From Symbiodinium natans (lineage: Eukaryota; Sar; Dinophyceae; Suessiales; Symbiodiniaceae), in contig CAJNDS010002246.1 of NCBI GenBank assembly GCA_905221605.1, positions 1,329,929-1,393,928 of the forward strand: DNA of 64,000 nucleotides. The letters are read 5' to 3'. The position numbers and the translations under genes were made by a program. Of this stretch, positions 52,285 to 62,759 are shown piece after piece; position 1 is the stretch's first letter, and each line of letters starts with the position of its first letter. The notes beneath the pieces are model-generated. The model saw only the letters and a list, made by a program, of their open reading frames with translations. It was not told where the DNA came from and searched no databases.

Positions 52285-52530
52285 CTCTCAGCCGGCGCCA
52301 ACCAGCAGTTGGAGAGGCCGACCCACTGCTGGGCCTTCCGGAGAAGTTTCAGGCAGCAGTTTGAGAAGCCTAATCACTTCTGAGCCTTCCGGGAGGGTTT
52401 AGGCAACAGTTTGATAGGCCAAAGCACTTCTGGGCCTTCCGGAGGCGGTTTGGGCAGCAATTTGAGAGGCCTAATCATTCTGGGCCTTCTGGAGAAGACT
52501 TAGGCATCAGTTTGAGAAGCTTACTCCCTT
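52285..52530. repeat. Tandem repeat of about 57 bp
   Basis: CAGCAGTTTGAGAGGCCTAA TCACTTCTGGGCCTTCCGGA-type units start near 52305, 52353, 52409, 52465 and 52507 with insertions. 4-5 copies. It begins where telomere-like arrays stop. Confidence 0.8.
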
Positions 52531-53032
52531 ATCACAGAGGCCGTAGCGAGCAGGGTGTGTCCATCGTGCTGCGCCAGATAGATCCGTTGTATTCGGCACT
52601 CTCAGGGGGTGGCTCTGTCCATGAGCCATGGCGTTTGTTAACAGGGCCGCGTCGGATTGCAGGCCGATTACAGCGACGACGCGCTTGTGGCAAGGAGTGC
52701 CCCCGCCAGGCACCCCTCCAGCATGAACAGGCTTGTTCCTGCCGGTTGTTCCAGGCACTTTTCCAACAGAAACCGGAGTGTCCCTGCCGGGGAAGAACTG
52801 ACACGAAGAGGCCTCCGCCCTATGCTGCGACGAGCACTGTCACAAGGGTGAGGGGCAGACCAGAAACCTAAGCAGCAAACCTCAACCCTATATGCAGAAT
52901 CCTGCACACCCGCTGACTGCTACCACGCACAGAGCTGCACACAGACGAGCCCGCCAGGCTGATCAACAAGACGCCTTCGCGGAGCCCCGCAGCGCTATGT
53001 GCATAATAGGCAAGTGGATGTAAGGGAGCATT

Positions 53033-53929
53033 TTGAGGGAAGGGAATGCTACTAAAGGACAATTTAACACTACACCTCAGCTAACCCAGCACGCTTGCAC
53101 CGACTGGCAAGACCGTTCGTTTGTTAGTCGCCGTTGGTTTGGGGAGCGGCCAGCAGACCTCAACAGCGCGATCCTAAGCCCTCCTACACCCAAAACGCAG
53201 GACAACGTGCAGAATTGCGTCTCACACAGACGCATGAGTTGCGACTCACACAGACGCATGAGGCTTGCGCAGTGTGTGCAAAACGACAGTATTAAGGCTG
53301 CACCCCAACCCGCCTGGCACGCTAGGGGAAAGTGCCCGACAGGACCTGGGCATGGACCTGGGCAGCCTGACCCGGAAGGGCCTGTGCACCTTGAGCCTGT
53401 GCATGTGCGGGCACCTGCAAGCACGCCTGACCCGGAAGGGCCTGTACACCTTGAGCCTGTGCATTTGCAGGCACCTGCAAGCACGCCTGACCCGGAGGGG
53501 CCTGTGCACTTTGAGCCTGCGCGGGCACCTGCAAGCACGCCTGGCCCGGCAGGGCCTGTGCACCTTGAGCCTGTGCATTTGCAGGCACCTGCAAGCACGC
53601 CTGACCCGGAGGGGCCTGTGCACTTTGAGCCTGCGCGGGCACCTGCAAGCACGCCTGGCCCGGAAGGGCCTGTGCACCTTGAGCCTGTGCCTTTGCTGGC
53701 AGCTGCAAGCACGCCTGACCCGGAAGGGCCTGTGCACCTTGAGCCTGTGCATGTGCGAGCACCTACAGCCACGCCTGACCCGGACGGCTCGAGCCTGTGC
53801 ATGCGCGGGCACCTGGCGGAAAGGCTCGTACTAGCTAGGGGGCGTGGCAATTGTACTAAGCGCACTCCAATGTTGCAAAGAGTTGATACGCTGCACGGGT
53901 GGGAGAGGCAGGCTTGCTGCTGGGTGTAG
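53033..53929 (+). CDS. 298-codon frame with 20-residue repeats, possibly not a gene
   Basis: Open from ATG 53033 to TAG 53929. Residues about 112-250 are eight copies of PDPEGPVHLEPVHVRAPAST or an 18-residue variant with FEPARAPAST. Because units are 60 or 54 bp, other frames on both strands stay open too (+ 53265-53834; - 53077-53865, 53246-53812, 53322-53762), so openness is no proof of coding. Pro/Glu/Val-rich, no known fold. Confidence 0.3.
   Translation: MREGNATKGQFNTTPQLTQHACTDWQDRSFVSRRWFGERPADLNSAILSPPTPKTQDNVQNCVSHRRMSCDSHRRMRLAQCVQNDSIKAAPQPAWHARGKCPTGPGHGPGQPDPEGPVHLEPVHVRAPASTPDPEGPVHLEPVHLQAPASTPDPEGPVHFEPARAPASTPGPAGPVHLEPVHLQAPASTPDPEGPVHFEPARAPASTPGPEGPVHLEPVPLLAAASTPDPEGPVHLEPVHVRAPTATPDPDGSSLCMRGHLAERLVLARGRGNCTKRTPMLQRVDTLHGWERQACCWV
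53341..53800. repeat. 60/54-bp tandem repeat, eight copies
   Basis: Unit CCTGACCCGGAAGGGCCTGT GCACCTTGAGCCTGTGCATG TGCGGGCACCTGCAAGCACG. Two of the copies lack 6 bp. Differences among copies are few, so it is young. A shorter repeat, CTCACACAGACGCATGAG, occurs twice just upstream (53222, 53246). Confidence 0.95.
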
Positions 53930-54710
53930 GGCAGTTATTCGCATCAATAGGCAAAGGGCTGGTAAGCCACACACAGTGAGCAGCACAGCCCTCACACATG
54001 CAATGGCTGATATAGCCACACAGCAAGCAGCACAGCCACCGCACGCGAACTGGATGCATCGGGCATAAACCTTTGCTGCGTTCTCGCTCTTACTAGCAAA
54101 CAAAGGCCCGTGCTATGCGCAAAGCACTTCCTCGGCGTTCTCGCTCTTACTAACCGAGGGAAGCGCACAAGCAAGCAAACACCCACCTCGCCCCGTCCAC
54201 GACAGCGAACCAACGCGAGCAACGTCTTAGCGCTCTATCAGCCGGCGGGCCTGACGAAAGCAGTCAAGGTCATTCTGGAATGACGCGCGGCGTTCACCAG
54301 GTAAACATTGGTCTTACACAGAACTGAATTCATGCTGGCCCAGGGGGCCTAACTAACCCAAATATCAAACGACCAACTGCTCTTACGCCGGAGCTATCCA
54401 ACAGAAGATCGAAAGGACTCGAGTTACAGAATAATGCTTGTTATTGCGTTTGCAGAGGCAAGTCGTAAGAAAGCCGGAGCTCTTCTTGCAACAGCACGGG
54501 AGCCAACAGGTCTGTACAACTTCAAGTTCAAAACTCATGCAGCGGCAAAAACATGCTCGCGTCTTCACATGCACCACAAAGCCGGCTCCGAACAAAGGCT
54601 CCCAAACTGGAAAATCAAAAATTCCCCCGCTGTGCCACTTGCTGCCATCCGAGCTATGCTGGCCAGGAGAGGGATGCAGGGCTGCATCCCCCCCAGCAAT
54701 CCACAGTTGT

Positions 54711-55185
54711 TACAATGGATTCTTCTTGCAAGCGGGCGCTGGGAAGGAACTGCGCAATGCTAAGGAGCCGTCAGCCACAGAGAACGCACGGCCATCAATC
54801 AACCTAATTCGTCCTAGCGACAAAGTGCAAATACCTTACGCCGAAGCTATCCGTAATGCACAAGTGCGCAAGAAACCCTAAGAAACTAGGTACTTGCGGA
54901 AGGAAACGGGCGTTCCCAACGGTTAAATGGACAAAACAAGCCTCAGAAAGCTTTAAGAAGACTAAGAAAGCTATGGTTGGAAACGGGCGTTCCAAACAGT
55001 TATACAGGCAAGCGAGCCTTGGCTTACTTAGCAACCTAATGATCAACTGCGGGCGCAGTTAATGTCTCAAAGCTTCAGGCAAAAGTGGTTGCAGAACTGG
55101 TTGCAATGCAGCTTGCAATCCAGAGATGTACAATGGATTCTTCTTGCAAGCGGGCGCTGGCAAGGAACTGCGCAATGCTAAGGCC
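54711..55185. repeat. Pair of 54-bp direct repeats 418 bp apart
   Basis: TACAATGGATTCTTCTTGCA... at about 54713-54766 recurs at about 55131-55184 with one change. Between them GGAAACGGGCGTTCC occurs twice (54901, 54979). No gene recognised in 54.0-55.7 kb; the overlapping frames at 54434-54881 are unsupported. Confidence 0.8.
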
Positions 55186-55449
55186 CCAGCTACAAAGCAA
55201 ACACAGAACCAAGCACACCTACGCCTCCGGGCTGTCCCAGAGGGGGCCGCTACCTACGAGTAGGGTTCCAAGCAATACGGACTCCCACCCCTCCTACGGC
55301 TTTCCTGGTGGCTTAACCACCTCGAGCAGACGTGGCCTTGAGCCAAAGGGCTACGGATCGAAGTACTTTGTGGGAGCTTTGTGCTTCCTCCTGTCCACGA
55401 GAACAGGGACCCTGGAGGGAAATGGGGTAGCCATAACCCTCAACCAAAA

Positions 55450-55482
55450 ACCCTAAACCCTAAACCCTAAACCCTAAACCCT
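55450..55482. repeat. Isolated CCCTAAA array
   Basis: Five units, the only telomere-like array right of 51.8 kb. Confidence 0.9.
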
Positions 55483-55732
55483 GAAACGCCTTGCCACGCA
55501 TGGCATTATTGTTGGGATTGCAGGCGTTCACGTTGACAATTTTCTTATCGCATCTCAAATGACTTGTGCCCTCAGAACAATAAGGAAGGAATGACGTCGT
55601 CAATTTCAAAGGGAGCGGACAAACAAATCATGCGTGATCTTGGAATAGCTTGGAATTGGCAGCCCAGACGTCGGAGCCAACAGCACTGCGCAGAAGAGTC
55701 ATGCATATCTGGGCTCAAAGCTGCATGGGATC

Positions 55733-56186
55733 ATGGGAAAAGCAAAGCGGCGCCGCGACTCGCCCAGCAGCAAGCCCCGAAAGAAAAAGGAGCTCACGAG
55801 GGATGTCAACTTGGGGCCTCATAGCTTTAAGTGCAAATTTTGTTTGCTCGCGACCATTCTGGCACTTTGTCAGGAGAAATTCCTTCACAGAGTTGTCGTG
55901 GCGCAGGACAAAGGCAAGCTTCGAATGATTTTTTGCCAAATGCAAGGATGTGGCCGAGATTGTCCCCTGTTCAGATGTGCAGCCTTTCACCGCAGACGAG
56001 ATTGCGCGTGCGAGCCTCAAGCCCAACCGCAGGATGCCTTTTTTCAGAGCACGAACAAATGCGCCTCTATTACTTCATGACTGCACTGTCCATCACACAC
56101 ACTCTATGCGCAGCGACCGTCGAAGATTCTGTTTGAGTGACCGGTGTTGCTGGTGTTGGACTTATGCCAGGGTTCGCTTTTGTTAG
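55733..56186 (+). pseudogene. Decayed retroelement-type ORF, part 1
   Basis: ATG 55733 gives MGKAKRRRDSPSSKPRKKKE, then GPHSFKCKFCLLA and EKFLHRVVVAQDKGKLRMIF. At about 55950 the sense moves to another frame: FTADEIARASLKPNRRMPFF, RARTNAPLLLHDC. A basic NLS-like start and a C-x2-C unit. A later stretch (about 56330-56410) reads WYGEECGNCGQCSAWGKW in a third frame. I take these as one element ORF broken by indels, or by assembly errors. Confidence 0.4.
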
Positions 56187-57018
56187 GGCAGCAGGGCATC
56201 TCGAGGGCCAAGATGCCATGGCGTTGATGGCCTCGGCGTTTTTTGACCAGTTGATTCCACGTGGCAAGTCCAGTCCACATCATACCATCCCCGTCCATCC
56301 GCAAGGCCAAACGAAAGCGCAGGTTTTTTTGGCAAGTGTTTTGGGCCCCTATGGTATGGTGAGGAGTGCGGCAACTGCGGCCAGTGCAGCGCGTGGGGCA
56401 AGTGGAATCCAGCGGTTAGTTTTTCACGGTCGTCGAAAGTCAGCAGCCTTGCGAGGTCATAGTGTGAATCGCAGTTGTTTTCCGAGTTAGTTCTGTAACA
56501 TGGTTGTGGTTTGCATCGCATGATGCTGGATTGTTGCATCAAATCTCCTTGCTCATTGTGATTCTATACTCTTGCATGGTTGTGGCAGTATTGACATGGT
56601 GCCTGATGGTTGCTCAACCCTCCCCGCTCCTGCTGACTTCTGCGCTCCAACCCTGGCTAGCTCTCGTTATCTGGGTTTGCCCCTCAAGTTCGTGCGCCGG
56701 TCGTTTGTGGGTTACAGCTCGGTGGCGCCAAGCATACAAAACATTGCACGCAACCTTCAATAAACACCCCGCATTTCGTTTTGGTCGTCCGCTGATGAAG
56801 GTGGGCAGGGGGCAGGGTTGCGAGACGGGTGCCTCGTGCAGAAGCATAGGCTAGGCTGCCCAGAGCGCCAGCCTCCATCCTGGGCTCCGGATTGCAGGGA
56901 GGGCTTCGCCCGGATTCTGTCAGCGCGTGGCAGTGCTAGAGGGGCAGAGAAGCCTTGTCAGGCTTCCAAAATGCTGATGAGCCTATCTTGACCGATGAGG
57001 TCAACGTAGCGAGTTGGA

Positions 57019-57711
57019 TCAGAGCTTGCTATGATGAGACAGAACTGACTTACGATGGATCAGGCCATAAAGGCAGCGGCGCGTTTTCGTTTCACGATTG
57101 CCATCACGGACAAGTTCGAGCTTGTCCCGGCGCGCAATCCCGGATTGCAAATACAACGACAAATTCAACAAGTGGATAGGTGTTCGCTTCCCTCTGCCAT
57201 TCCTGCCCAGCTGGCATTCAGGCTCGTTTGCTGTCGTTTGCGTTGTTTGAATCAAGTGTGTAACAACGTAAGCTGACATGCGCAGGCAGAGCATCGTGCG
57301 GTGACCTGGGGCGATCTCGCCAAAGCTACGCGCTCGGCAAATGTCAGGCGAAGTACACTTGCTGCAGGTAAGTTCTAGTACGATTTCCACAGGTTTATCA
57401 TGACTTTCTGCAAAGGTTTCCATAGGGTTTTCCAGGGTTCTCGCGAAGTTTTCTAGTAGGTAGGGTTTCTTCAAATAAGGTTTTCCATCAGGACGCCTAA
57501 TGAGGTTTCTATAGGGCATTCCAATAAGGTCCAAAATCAACATCCCCCAACATCCACAGTCACAGTGGGCTGAGTCCTTGTTTAAGCGAACAGTTTTCGC
57601 TGTACAAAATCCTTCCGGACCGTCTGGAAGTCTGGGAAAAGCGCAAAGGTTCATTGCGAGCACCATTTTCGAACTGATTTCTGCCTCCGGTCGGAAACCG
57701 ATATGTCCCAC
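57019..57711 (-). CDS. 230-codon minus-strand frame, uncertain
   Basis: Longest closed minus frame outside repeats: MVLAMNLCAFPRLPDGPEGF..., TCSKCTSPDICRARSFGEIA. A degenerate GGTTTTCC repeat on + contributes part of it. No family known; + frames at 56955-57276 compete. Confidence 0.25.
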   Translation of the reverse strand: MGHIGFRPEAEISSKMVLAMNLCAFPRLPDGPEGFCTAKTVRLNKDSAHCDCGCWGMLILDLIGMPYRNLIRRPDGKPYLKKPYLLENFARTLENPMETFAESHDKPVEIVLELTCSKCTSPDICRARSFGEIAPGHRTMLCLRMSAYVVTHLIQTTQTTANEPECQLGRNGRGKRTPIHLLNLSLYLQSGIARRDKLELVRDGNRETKTRRCLYGLIHRKSVLSHHSKL

Positions 57712-57744
57712 TTGCCCGACTTGCCTTGCCGGTCACCCTCCCCT

Positions 57745-57746
57745 CA

Positions 57747-57816
<70 letters not shown>

Positions 57817-57838
57817 ACCTCCACCTCCCCCCCCCTCC
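57745..57838. repeat. Poly-C tract
   Basis: An essentially pure C run of 60-70 bases, extended by CCT and CCA units. 57840-58930 shows no supported gene. Confidence 0.95.
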
Positions 57839-58935
57839 TCCCAACCCACCGCGTGAACGAGTGGGCAACCCTCGCTATGCTGATTTGGAGCGCTTATCTC
57901 CCAGTGGGGCAAGCGGGGCAAAAAACGTTAGTGTAGGAAGGGTAAACTTGCTAATTGACAAGCATTAAAGTGCTGAATGCTGAATTGCCCACAGGGCAGG
58001 GGGAAAGCATCTGACTGCCAGAACTACTTTTGTCCCACAGCGCGATTTGCTATGATGTAGATGGGTGAGCTGTTTCATGCTGTTTCAATACATACACTAC
58101 ATATCTGTGGAATCCAAGGTCTTGAACCCGTTTATGTATCACTAAAAGGCTGCCGTCATGATTTTGCAAGGTTCTTCGCCAGGTGTGGTGTTACACGGTC
58201 GAGAACCAGGCGAACACGAAGACTAATTTGTTGTCTCCACAACAAACCGGGCACGCAATCTTTGCAGTTGCTGTAACCGAAGCTCGGGTATGCAGGCTCT
58301 TCTAACTGCAGTGAATTAGGTCTCTGAGACAAGAAACGTGCACATATTGTGCCGATCGTACGTGTTGCCGCGCTGGCTTGCAAGGAGCCACATTCAGCAG
58401 CAGTTTAACACAAGGGGCTGGCAACAAGTTGATGCTTCCTTTCTTTTACTCTCGATATTCTAGCGTTAATCGATTTAGTGCCAAATCACAAGGTCAACCT
58501 GAGAACCCTCCTCGTCGTTTAACTTTTCTGCCGCGCCGCAGACCGAGTACGGAGCCGGGGGTGCTGCAGTTTATGTTGCTAATCCAGATCAATCCAGCCA
58601 GCTCACCGAAACCGCGATTGCAGTACTAAACTTGTACTATATATCAAAGAAAACCCAGCCCGTGCCGAGTTTTAGGAGGCACAAGAAGCCCGTTTACATG
58701 AGCTTGCAAACTAATAGCGATTTATGAGGCAGTCGGCAGTCTGTGAAATTTGTGGAATTGAGCAGACATCCTGAGTGCGCGGGAGCAGTCCTCATGAGCG
58801 TGATGCGTGCTCGTTTCGAGGCTCAAGTGTGCGAGCCAAAAGCATGTGTGCTGTGCAGTTTGTACATAATGCGAGTGCTACAACAGCTTGTTTCTATCTA
58901 AGTGTGGAACGCTGCCAGAAAGAAAGTTTTGAGCC

Positions 58936-59439
58936 ATGGCCTTGTCGAAGCCTGGCGACGACGTTCCACGTAGTGCTGTGGCAGCACACGCCAAGCATGC
59001 GTGGCTCACGCTGGCCAAACCCCATGCGTGCGTGCTTCCGACTCTTGACTCTATGCCATGGGAGGTAAGCAAGCGCGCCCGAACGATCATGGTGCCGCAA
59101 GGTTTGATGCCGCCCATGCCCGCAAACCGCCCGCTGGCATCGTTAAGTACAGACAGCAGTGACGCTGCCTTTACCCAGGAGTGCTTCAAAGTCGCAGGTG
59201 TGCGGCCACTGAAGGCCCGAGACGAGTCCATCAGACAACAGACTGCGTCATATGAAAGGCAGTGTGCTATCAAGAAGTGGCTCACACTTGTTGCAATGGA
59301 GCCTGCGGCGTGGGAGATAGCGAGACAGATGTATAGCAAATATGAGCTTCGTTTTGCCACTGGCGGAATTGTTGAGAGCGTCAGTGACGCGCTGGAGAAC
59401 AAGGCGACCTCCACTTTACACGGCCGAGGGAAGCGCTAG
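58936..59439 (+). CDS. 167-codon ORF of the retroelement-like locus
   Basis: ATG 58936 to TAG 59439. MALSKPGDDVPRSAVAAHAK ... FATGGIVESVSDALENKATS and TLHGRGKR. The end (DALENKATSTLHGR) resembles, from memory of dinoflagellate element proteins, the N-terminal side of a tyrosine-recombinase-like segment; the catalytic part is missing. It precedes the next ORF by 137 bases on the same strand. Intact as read. Confidence 0.45.
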   Translation: MALSKPGDDVPRSAVAAHAKHAWLTLAKPHACVLPTLDSMPWEVSKRARTIMVPQGLMPPMPANRPLASLSTDSSDAAFTQECFKVAGVRPLKARDESIRQQTASYERQCAIKKWLTLVAMEPAAWEIARQMYSKYELRFATGGIVESVSDALENKATSTLHGRGKR

Positions 59440-59576
59440 GCCGCTATTGGTATTGTGCAGTGTTAACAGTGCAAGTGCGGGTTGCTGTCTGCAGATGTAA
59501 ATCAGTCTGCGTAATGACGCAGTCGTTTTTCATTCACATTTAGTTGCGTTTGCAGTAGCTTCCCCACCGCGCAAGA

Positions 59577-60724
59577 ATGACATTTGGTGACAGCGTTGCA
59601 GTTTTCAAGGCGCGAGCCTTGGAAATTGGGCTGCAAGTTGGATGCCAAGGGATTGAATACCATGGCAATTTTTGCGTTTGCGTGCAACTTCTCACCTGGA
59701 GGGACAGACGAGAAGCCGCTGCTCGACTTAGTCAAAGAGGTGCTAGGAGGGGAGCCAAGCGCCAAGGAAATGGCGTGTATGCGTAGACTCTTTGCAGAGT
59801 CTTACGCAACTGTTGGCGCGGACATAAAGTCGCACGTCGAGGCGTCTGATGAGTCAGCTGTCAAGAAGCTGGCGCCGGCAGACAGAGCTCAGCGCCTGAA
59901 AGACCAGCAGGCTCGACTGCAAGGCTTGCGGCTCAGGCGTGCTTACGAGCCAGGAGACTCCCTGGTAGACAAGTGCGTTGCCTCAGGAGTGGAGCACTTG
60001 CGTCTCGCGTGAGCATGAGCTTGCGACAGGCTTGAAGAAGGACACAGGCCTCAGTTTTGATGCTTCCGGGGCACTGAAGCTCACGAACAAGCAGCGTGCG
60101 TCCCCGTGCGATGTCAGTACCGACATGTTGGTGCGGTACTCTCTTGTGCGCAGAGGGCTCGCCCTAGAGCAAGCCAATGTTATGTCCTATGAGAAACATG
60201 ATCTGCTTGTCGAGAAACTTTTCCAGTGTCGTTTGCAGGATCCACCACCGGGTTTTGCTAGAGTGTCTCGCTCTGGAATCAAGATGTCAGCTGGGGGCCG
60301 TCCGTGCGATGTTGCTTTCCAGTCATGTCTCACCAGTTCCGAGTTTTTGTCGATCTTGCAGCATAAGCCCCTTGCAGTAGGTGGTGATGAAACCGCAGAG
60401 CCACCTCTCAAGCGCCTGCGACGCGACCCCGATAAAGGCAAAGGTGGCAAGGGTCAAGGCAAGGCCCAGCTCCATGGCAAGGGTGATGGTGCTGGTCGTG
60501 TACCAGCCGAATTGCTTGCGCTTGGGTGTGTGTCACGCATGCCCAAGAACCATCGCTTGTGTTATGACTACAGCCTCAAGAAGTGCACTTTGCATGTCCA
60601 AAGCCAGCGTTGCGCGAAGGGCTTGCATCTGTGTGCCGTGAAGGGATGTCATAAGGCCCATGCAGCGCTGGATTGCAACCTTGCCAATGCTAGGGCAAGC
60701 ATGAGTGACTATCGCCCGGCGTAG
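59577..60724 (+). pseudogene. Dinoflagellate element ORF with CCCH-type finger, frameshifted
   Basis: Three frames in series: MTFGDSVAVFKARALEIGLQ (from 59577), then NTMAIFAFACNFSPGGTDEK, LLDLVKEVLGGEPSAKEMAC and LAPADRAQRLKDQQARLQGL (to about 60005), then REHELATGLKKDTGLSFDAS, LVRYSLVRRGLALEQANVMS and a tail LCYDYSLKKCTLHVQSQRCA, HLCAVKGCHKAH, ending TAG 60722-60724. I recognise the overall pattern as a widespread Symbiodiniaceae multi-copy ORF (gag-like, unknown function). The tail C-x5-C-x8-C-x5-C-H pattern is zinc-finger-like. Frameshifts near 59640 and 60005. A KGKGGKGQGKAQ linker precedes the finger. Confidence 0.6.
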
Positions 60725-60877
60725 GGGGAGCGTTATTCAAGCGTACGGATGCAGCGTGTGGGGCGGACGGCGAGGGTGTGAGCCATCTGGAACCGCAGTC
60801 TCACGCGTGCGCCGTGCCGACGCTCGTTCCTCACAGTGGGGGTCGCGAAAGTGTTCGCGCAAATGTGTCACGCGTGT

Positions 60878-61180
60878 CAGACGGTGGCGAAGCCCACCAT
60901 TTGGCGCCGCAGCTCCATGCAGAGTTGTGTGATGGTGCCCACGTGCAATGCTTGGCAGACGGTGGCGAAGCCCACCATCTGGCGCCGCAGCTCCATGCCG
61001 AGTTGTGTGATGGTGCCCATGCGCAATGCTTGGCAGACGGTGGCGAAGCTCACGGTCTGCCGCCACAACTCCATGTGTGAGGGATCGCCTTGCGCCCAAG
61101 GCTATGAAAAAGTGCAATGCTCGTCAGATGGCGACGAAGCTCACGATCTGACGCCGCAACTCCATGCAGAGTTGCGTGGG
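60878..61180. repeat. 78-bp tandem repeat, about 3.5 copies
   Basis: Units start at 60878, 60956 and 61034 (exactly 78 bp apart), and a diverged copy at 61125. CAGACGGTGGCGAAGCCCAC ... 78 bp is 26 codons, so the frame (QTVAKPTIWRRSSMQSCVMV or DGGEAHHLAPQLHAELCDGA) is kept. It lies exactly between the finger ORF and the methylase-like part. Confidence 0.95.
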
Positions 61181-61309
61181 AAGGGGCAACCAGAAGTCGC
61201 CCGTCAGACATTCCATGAAAATCATCGGCGCTCTGCCAATGCCGTTGATGCCAGAGTTCACCAGCCTGGTACCGGTGTTTCTGAACCGATTCGTGAGTGT
61301 TCAAGTCTC

Positions 61310-62292
61310 TTAGATGGACTCCCGCAAGATGGTGGTCTTCACCTTGGACCTGGCGACCCAGCACGCGTGGGATGTTCTCAAGTATGTGTCGTGCACATGG
61401 CGCCGCCGTGCAGGACTTGCAGCAAAGCCAGGGGCATACCGTTGCCAGGCGGGAGCCCTGGACCACCAACCCTTCGCAGTGTCGAGCATCCGTGGGGCAC
61501 GCCTTGGGTTGTAGGCGTCGACCGTGTCAAGCTTGATGCCAGCAATGCAGTGCACCGCGTGCTCGCGAAGTGCGTCGACGTGTGTGACAAGCTGGGCGTG
61601 CCGTGGTGCATTGAAAACCCGACCAATAGTTAGTTGGTTATGGGAGCTCCCTTGCTTCGGAAGAGCCTTGGCGTTGGGTCGCTTTGCGCATTGTCAGGCT
61701 TGTGCATTCGGGAGCTCGCGTGACAAGAAGACCAGTTTTCTTTCTAGCCTTGAGGGAGTGGGTCAGCTAGCTAGGATGTGTCCGGGGTGTGCAAGCCATG
61801 AGCCTTGGGGTCGCAATGACACGGACAACTCCTTCCGCACGCGCGAGGAGGCTGCGTCCCCTGATGTGCGAAGCCATCTGCGATGTAGTCGAGGCTTCCT
61901 TGGTTGAGCGTGGCATGAAGGTGGGTAGTTCCAAACCCTTGGCAGCACGTGCCATGAAGCAGCAGCGAGGACGCCTTCACCCGCAAGTCGTGTCCGAGTA
62001 CAATCATGTCGTGTCATATGTGCTGCCGTGCCTGCGGTCTCTTGATGAGCAGCTGACATTTTCTCCGTTGGAGCTGGCGAAAGTGAGGCTGCAGAGGCTT
62101 GCCACCTGGCGACAGTGGGCCGCCGAACTGAAACTTGAGGAAGACTTGACGCGGGCGAAGATGCACCCCAACGTCCGCAAGGTCCTTGGCCTGAAGCGAA
62201 CAGTTCTGCTCGAGAGAGTTGCGGAGTCCATTGGCTGGAGATGGGCCAAGCAAGCACCCGTGGCTCAAATCGCACGAAAAGCGGTGCAGTAG
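61310..62292 (+). pseudogene. Cytosine-methyltransferase-like element domain, frameshifted
   Basis: Segments in three frames: MDSRKMVVFTLDLATQHAWD (61314 on), then VVHMAPPCRTCSKARGIPLP, RSVEHPWGTPW and DKLGVPWCIENPTNS (to 61633), then KKTSFLSSLEGVGQLARMCP, HEPWGRND and FRTREEAASP, then CEAICDVVEASLVERGMKVG, RGRLHPQVVSEYNHVV and KLEEDLTRAKMHPNVRKVLG to TAG 62292. APPC and ENP resemble motifs IV (PC) and VI (ENV) of C5 DNA methyltransferases; the same order occurs in multi-copy dinoflagellate element proteins. Shifts near 61388, 61620 and 61850. The SAM-binding FxGxG motif is not visible. Probably dead. Confidence 0.55.
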
Positions 62293-62336
62293 TTTTTGTC
62301 AGGTAGCGGTGGGCCCCTCCTTGGCACTGGTTTTGT

Positions 62337-62759
62337 GTGGGCTGTGTTTTCCTGGTTTTGTTCGTTCGTGCCTTGGAGGGAGTAGGGGAGGGGGTAGTGT
62401 GCAGTTCCGTCCACTCGTGGGCGAAGAGCAGTAGCTTAGCAAGCCATAGCCGCCCGTGCTCCTCAATCTCCGCAACCATTTCGCCTGTTACTCACATCCG
62501 CATTTTTGCATTAGACCTTGTTGCTGATTTTGTGATTGACAACACTTGTGAGGCAGACAGATTGGTTGTTCTTGAGCTGGCTAGCCGTTTGTGGACACAG
62601 GCCACAGCAGTGGAACTAATACAGGCCATCCTCGAGGTGTTGCCGAGGAGCGAAGGCCTGAGGCTGATCAGCTTCATCTCTTGCAACTTTCCTACTCTTC
62701 AGACTGCAGTTGAAAGTTGTTTGCGTGTGCAGCTCATTGACCTTTGCCATTCAGCATGA
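62337..62759 (+). CDS. 140-codon open frame, unknown
   Basis: The second half, IFALDLVADFVIDNTCEADR, LVVLELASRLWTQATAVELI and QAILEVLPRSEGLRLISFIS, is helix-rich and coding-like. The first half is G-rich and doubtful. No family. Confidence 0.35.
   Translation: MGCVFLVLFVRALEGVGEGVVCSSVHSWAKSSSLASHSRPCSSISATISPVTHIRIFALDLVADFVIDNTCEADRLVVLELASRLWTQATAVELIQAILEVLPRSEGLRLISFISCNFPTLQTAVESCLRVQLIDLCHSA

Noticed and set aside
53341-53800. CRISPR array
   Set aside because: Units are contiguous 60/54-bp copies without unique spacers, in a eukaryotic context.
56183-56542. 119-codon minus-strand gene
   Set aside because: The + strand carries a CxxC-rich reading (GEECGNCGQC) that fits the element on both sides.
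57560-57968. Gly-rich minus and Pro-rich plus frames
   Set aside because: Poly-C tract artefacts.
60878-61180. CRISPR-like spaced repeats
   Set aside because: 78-bp units are repeated over their full length; nothing resembles variable spacers.
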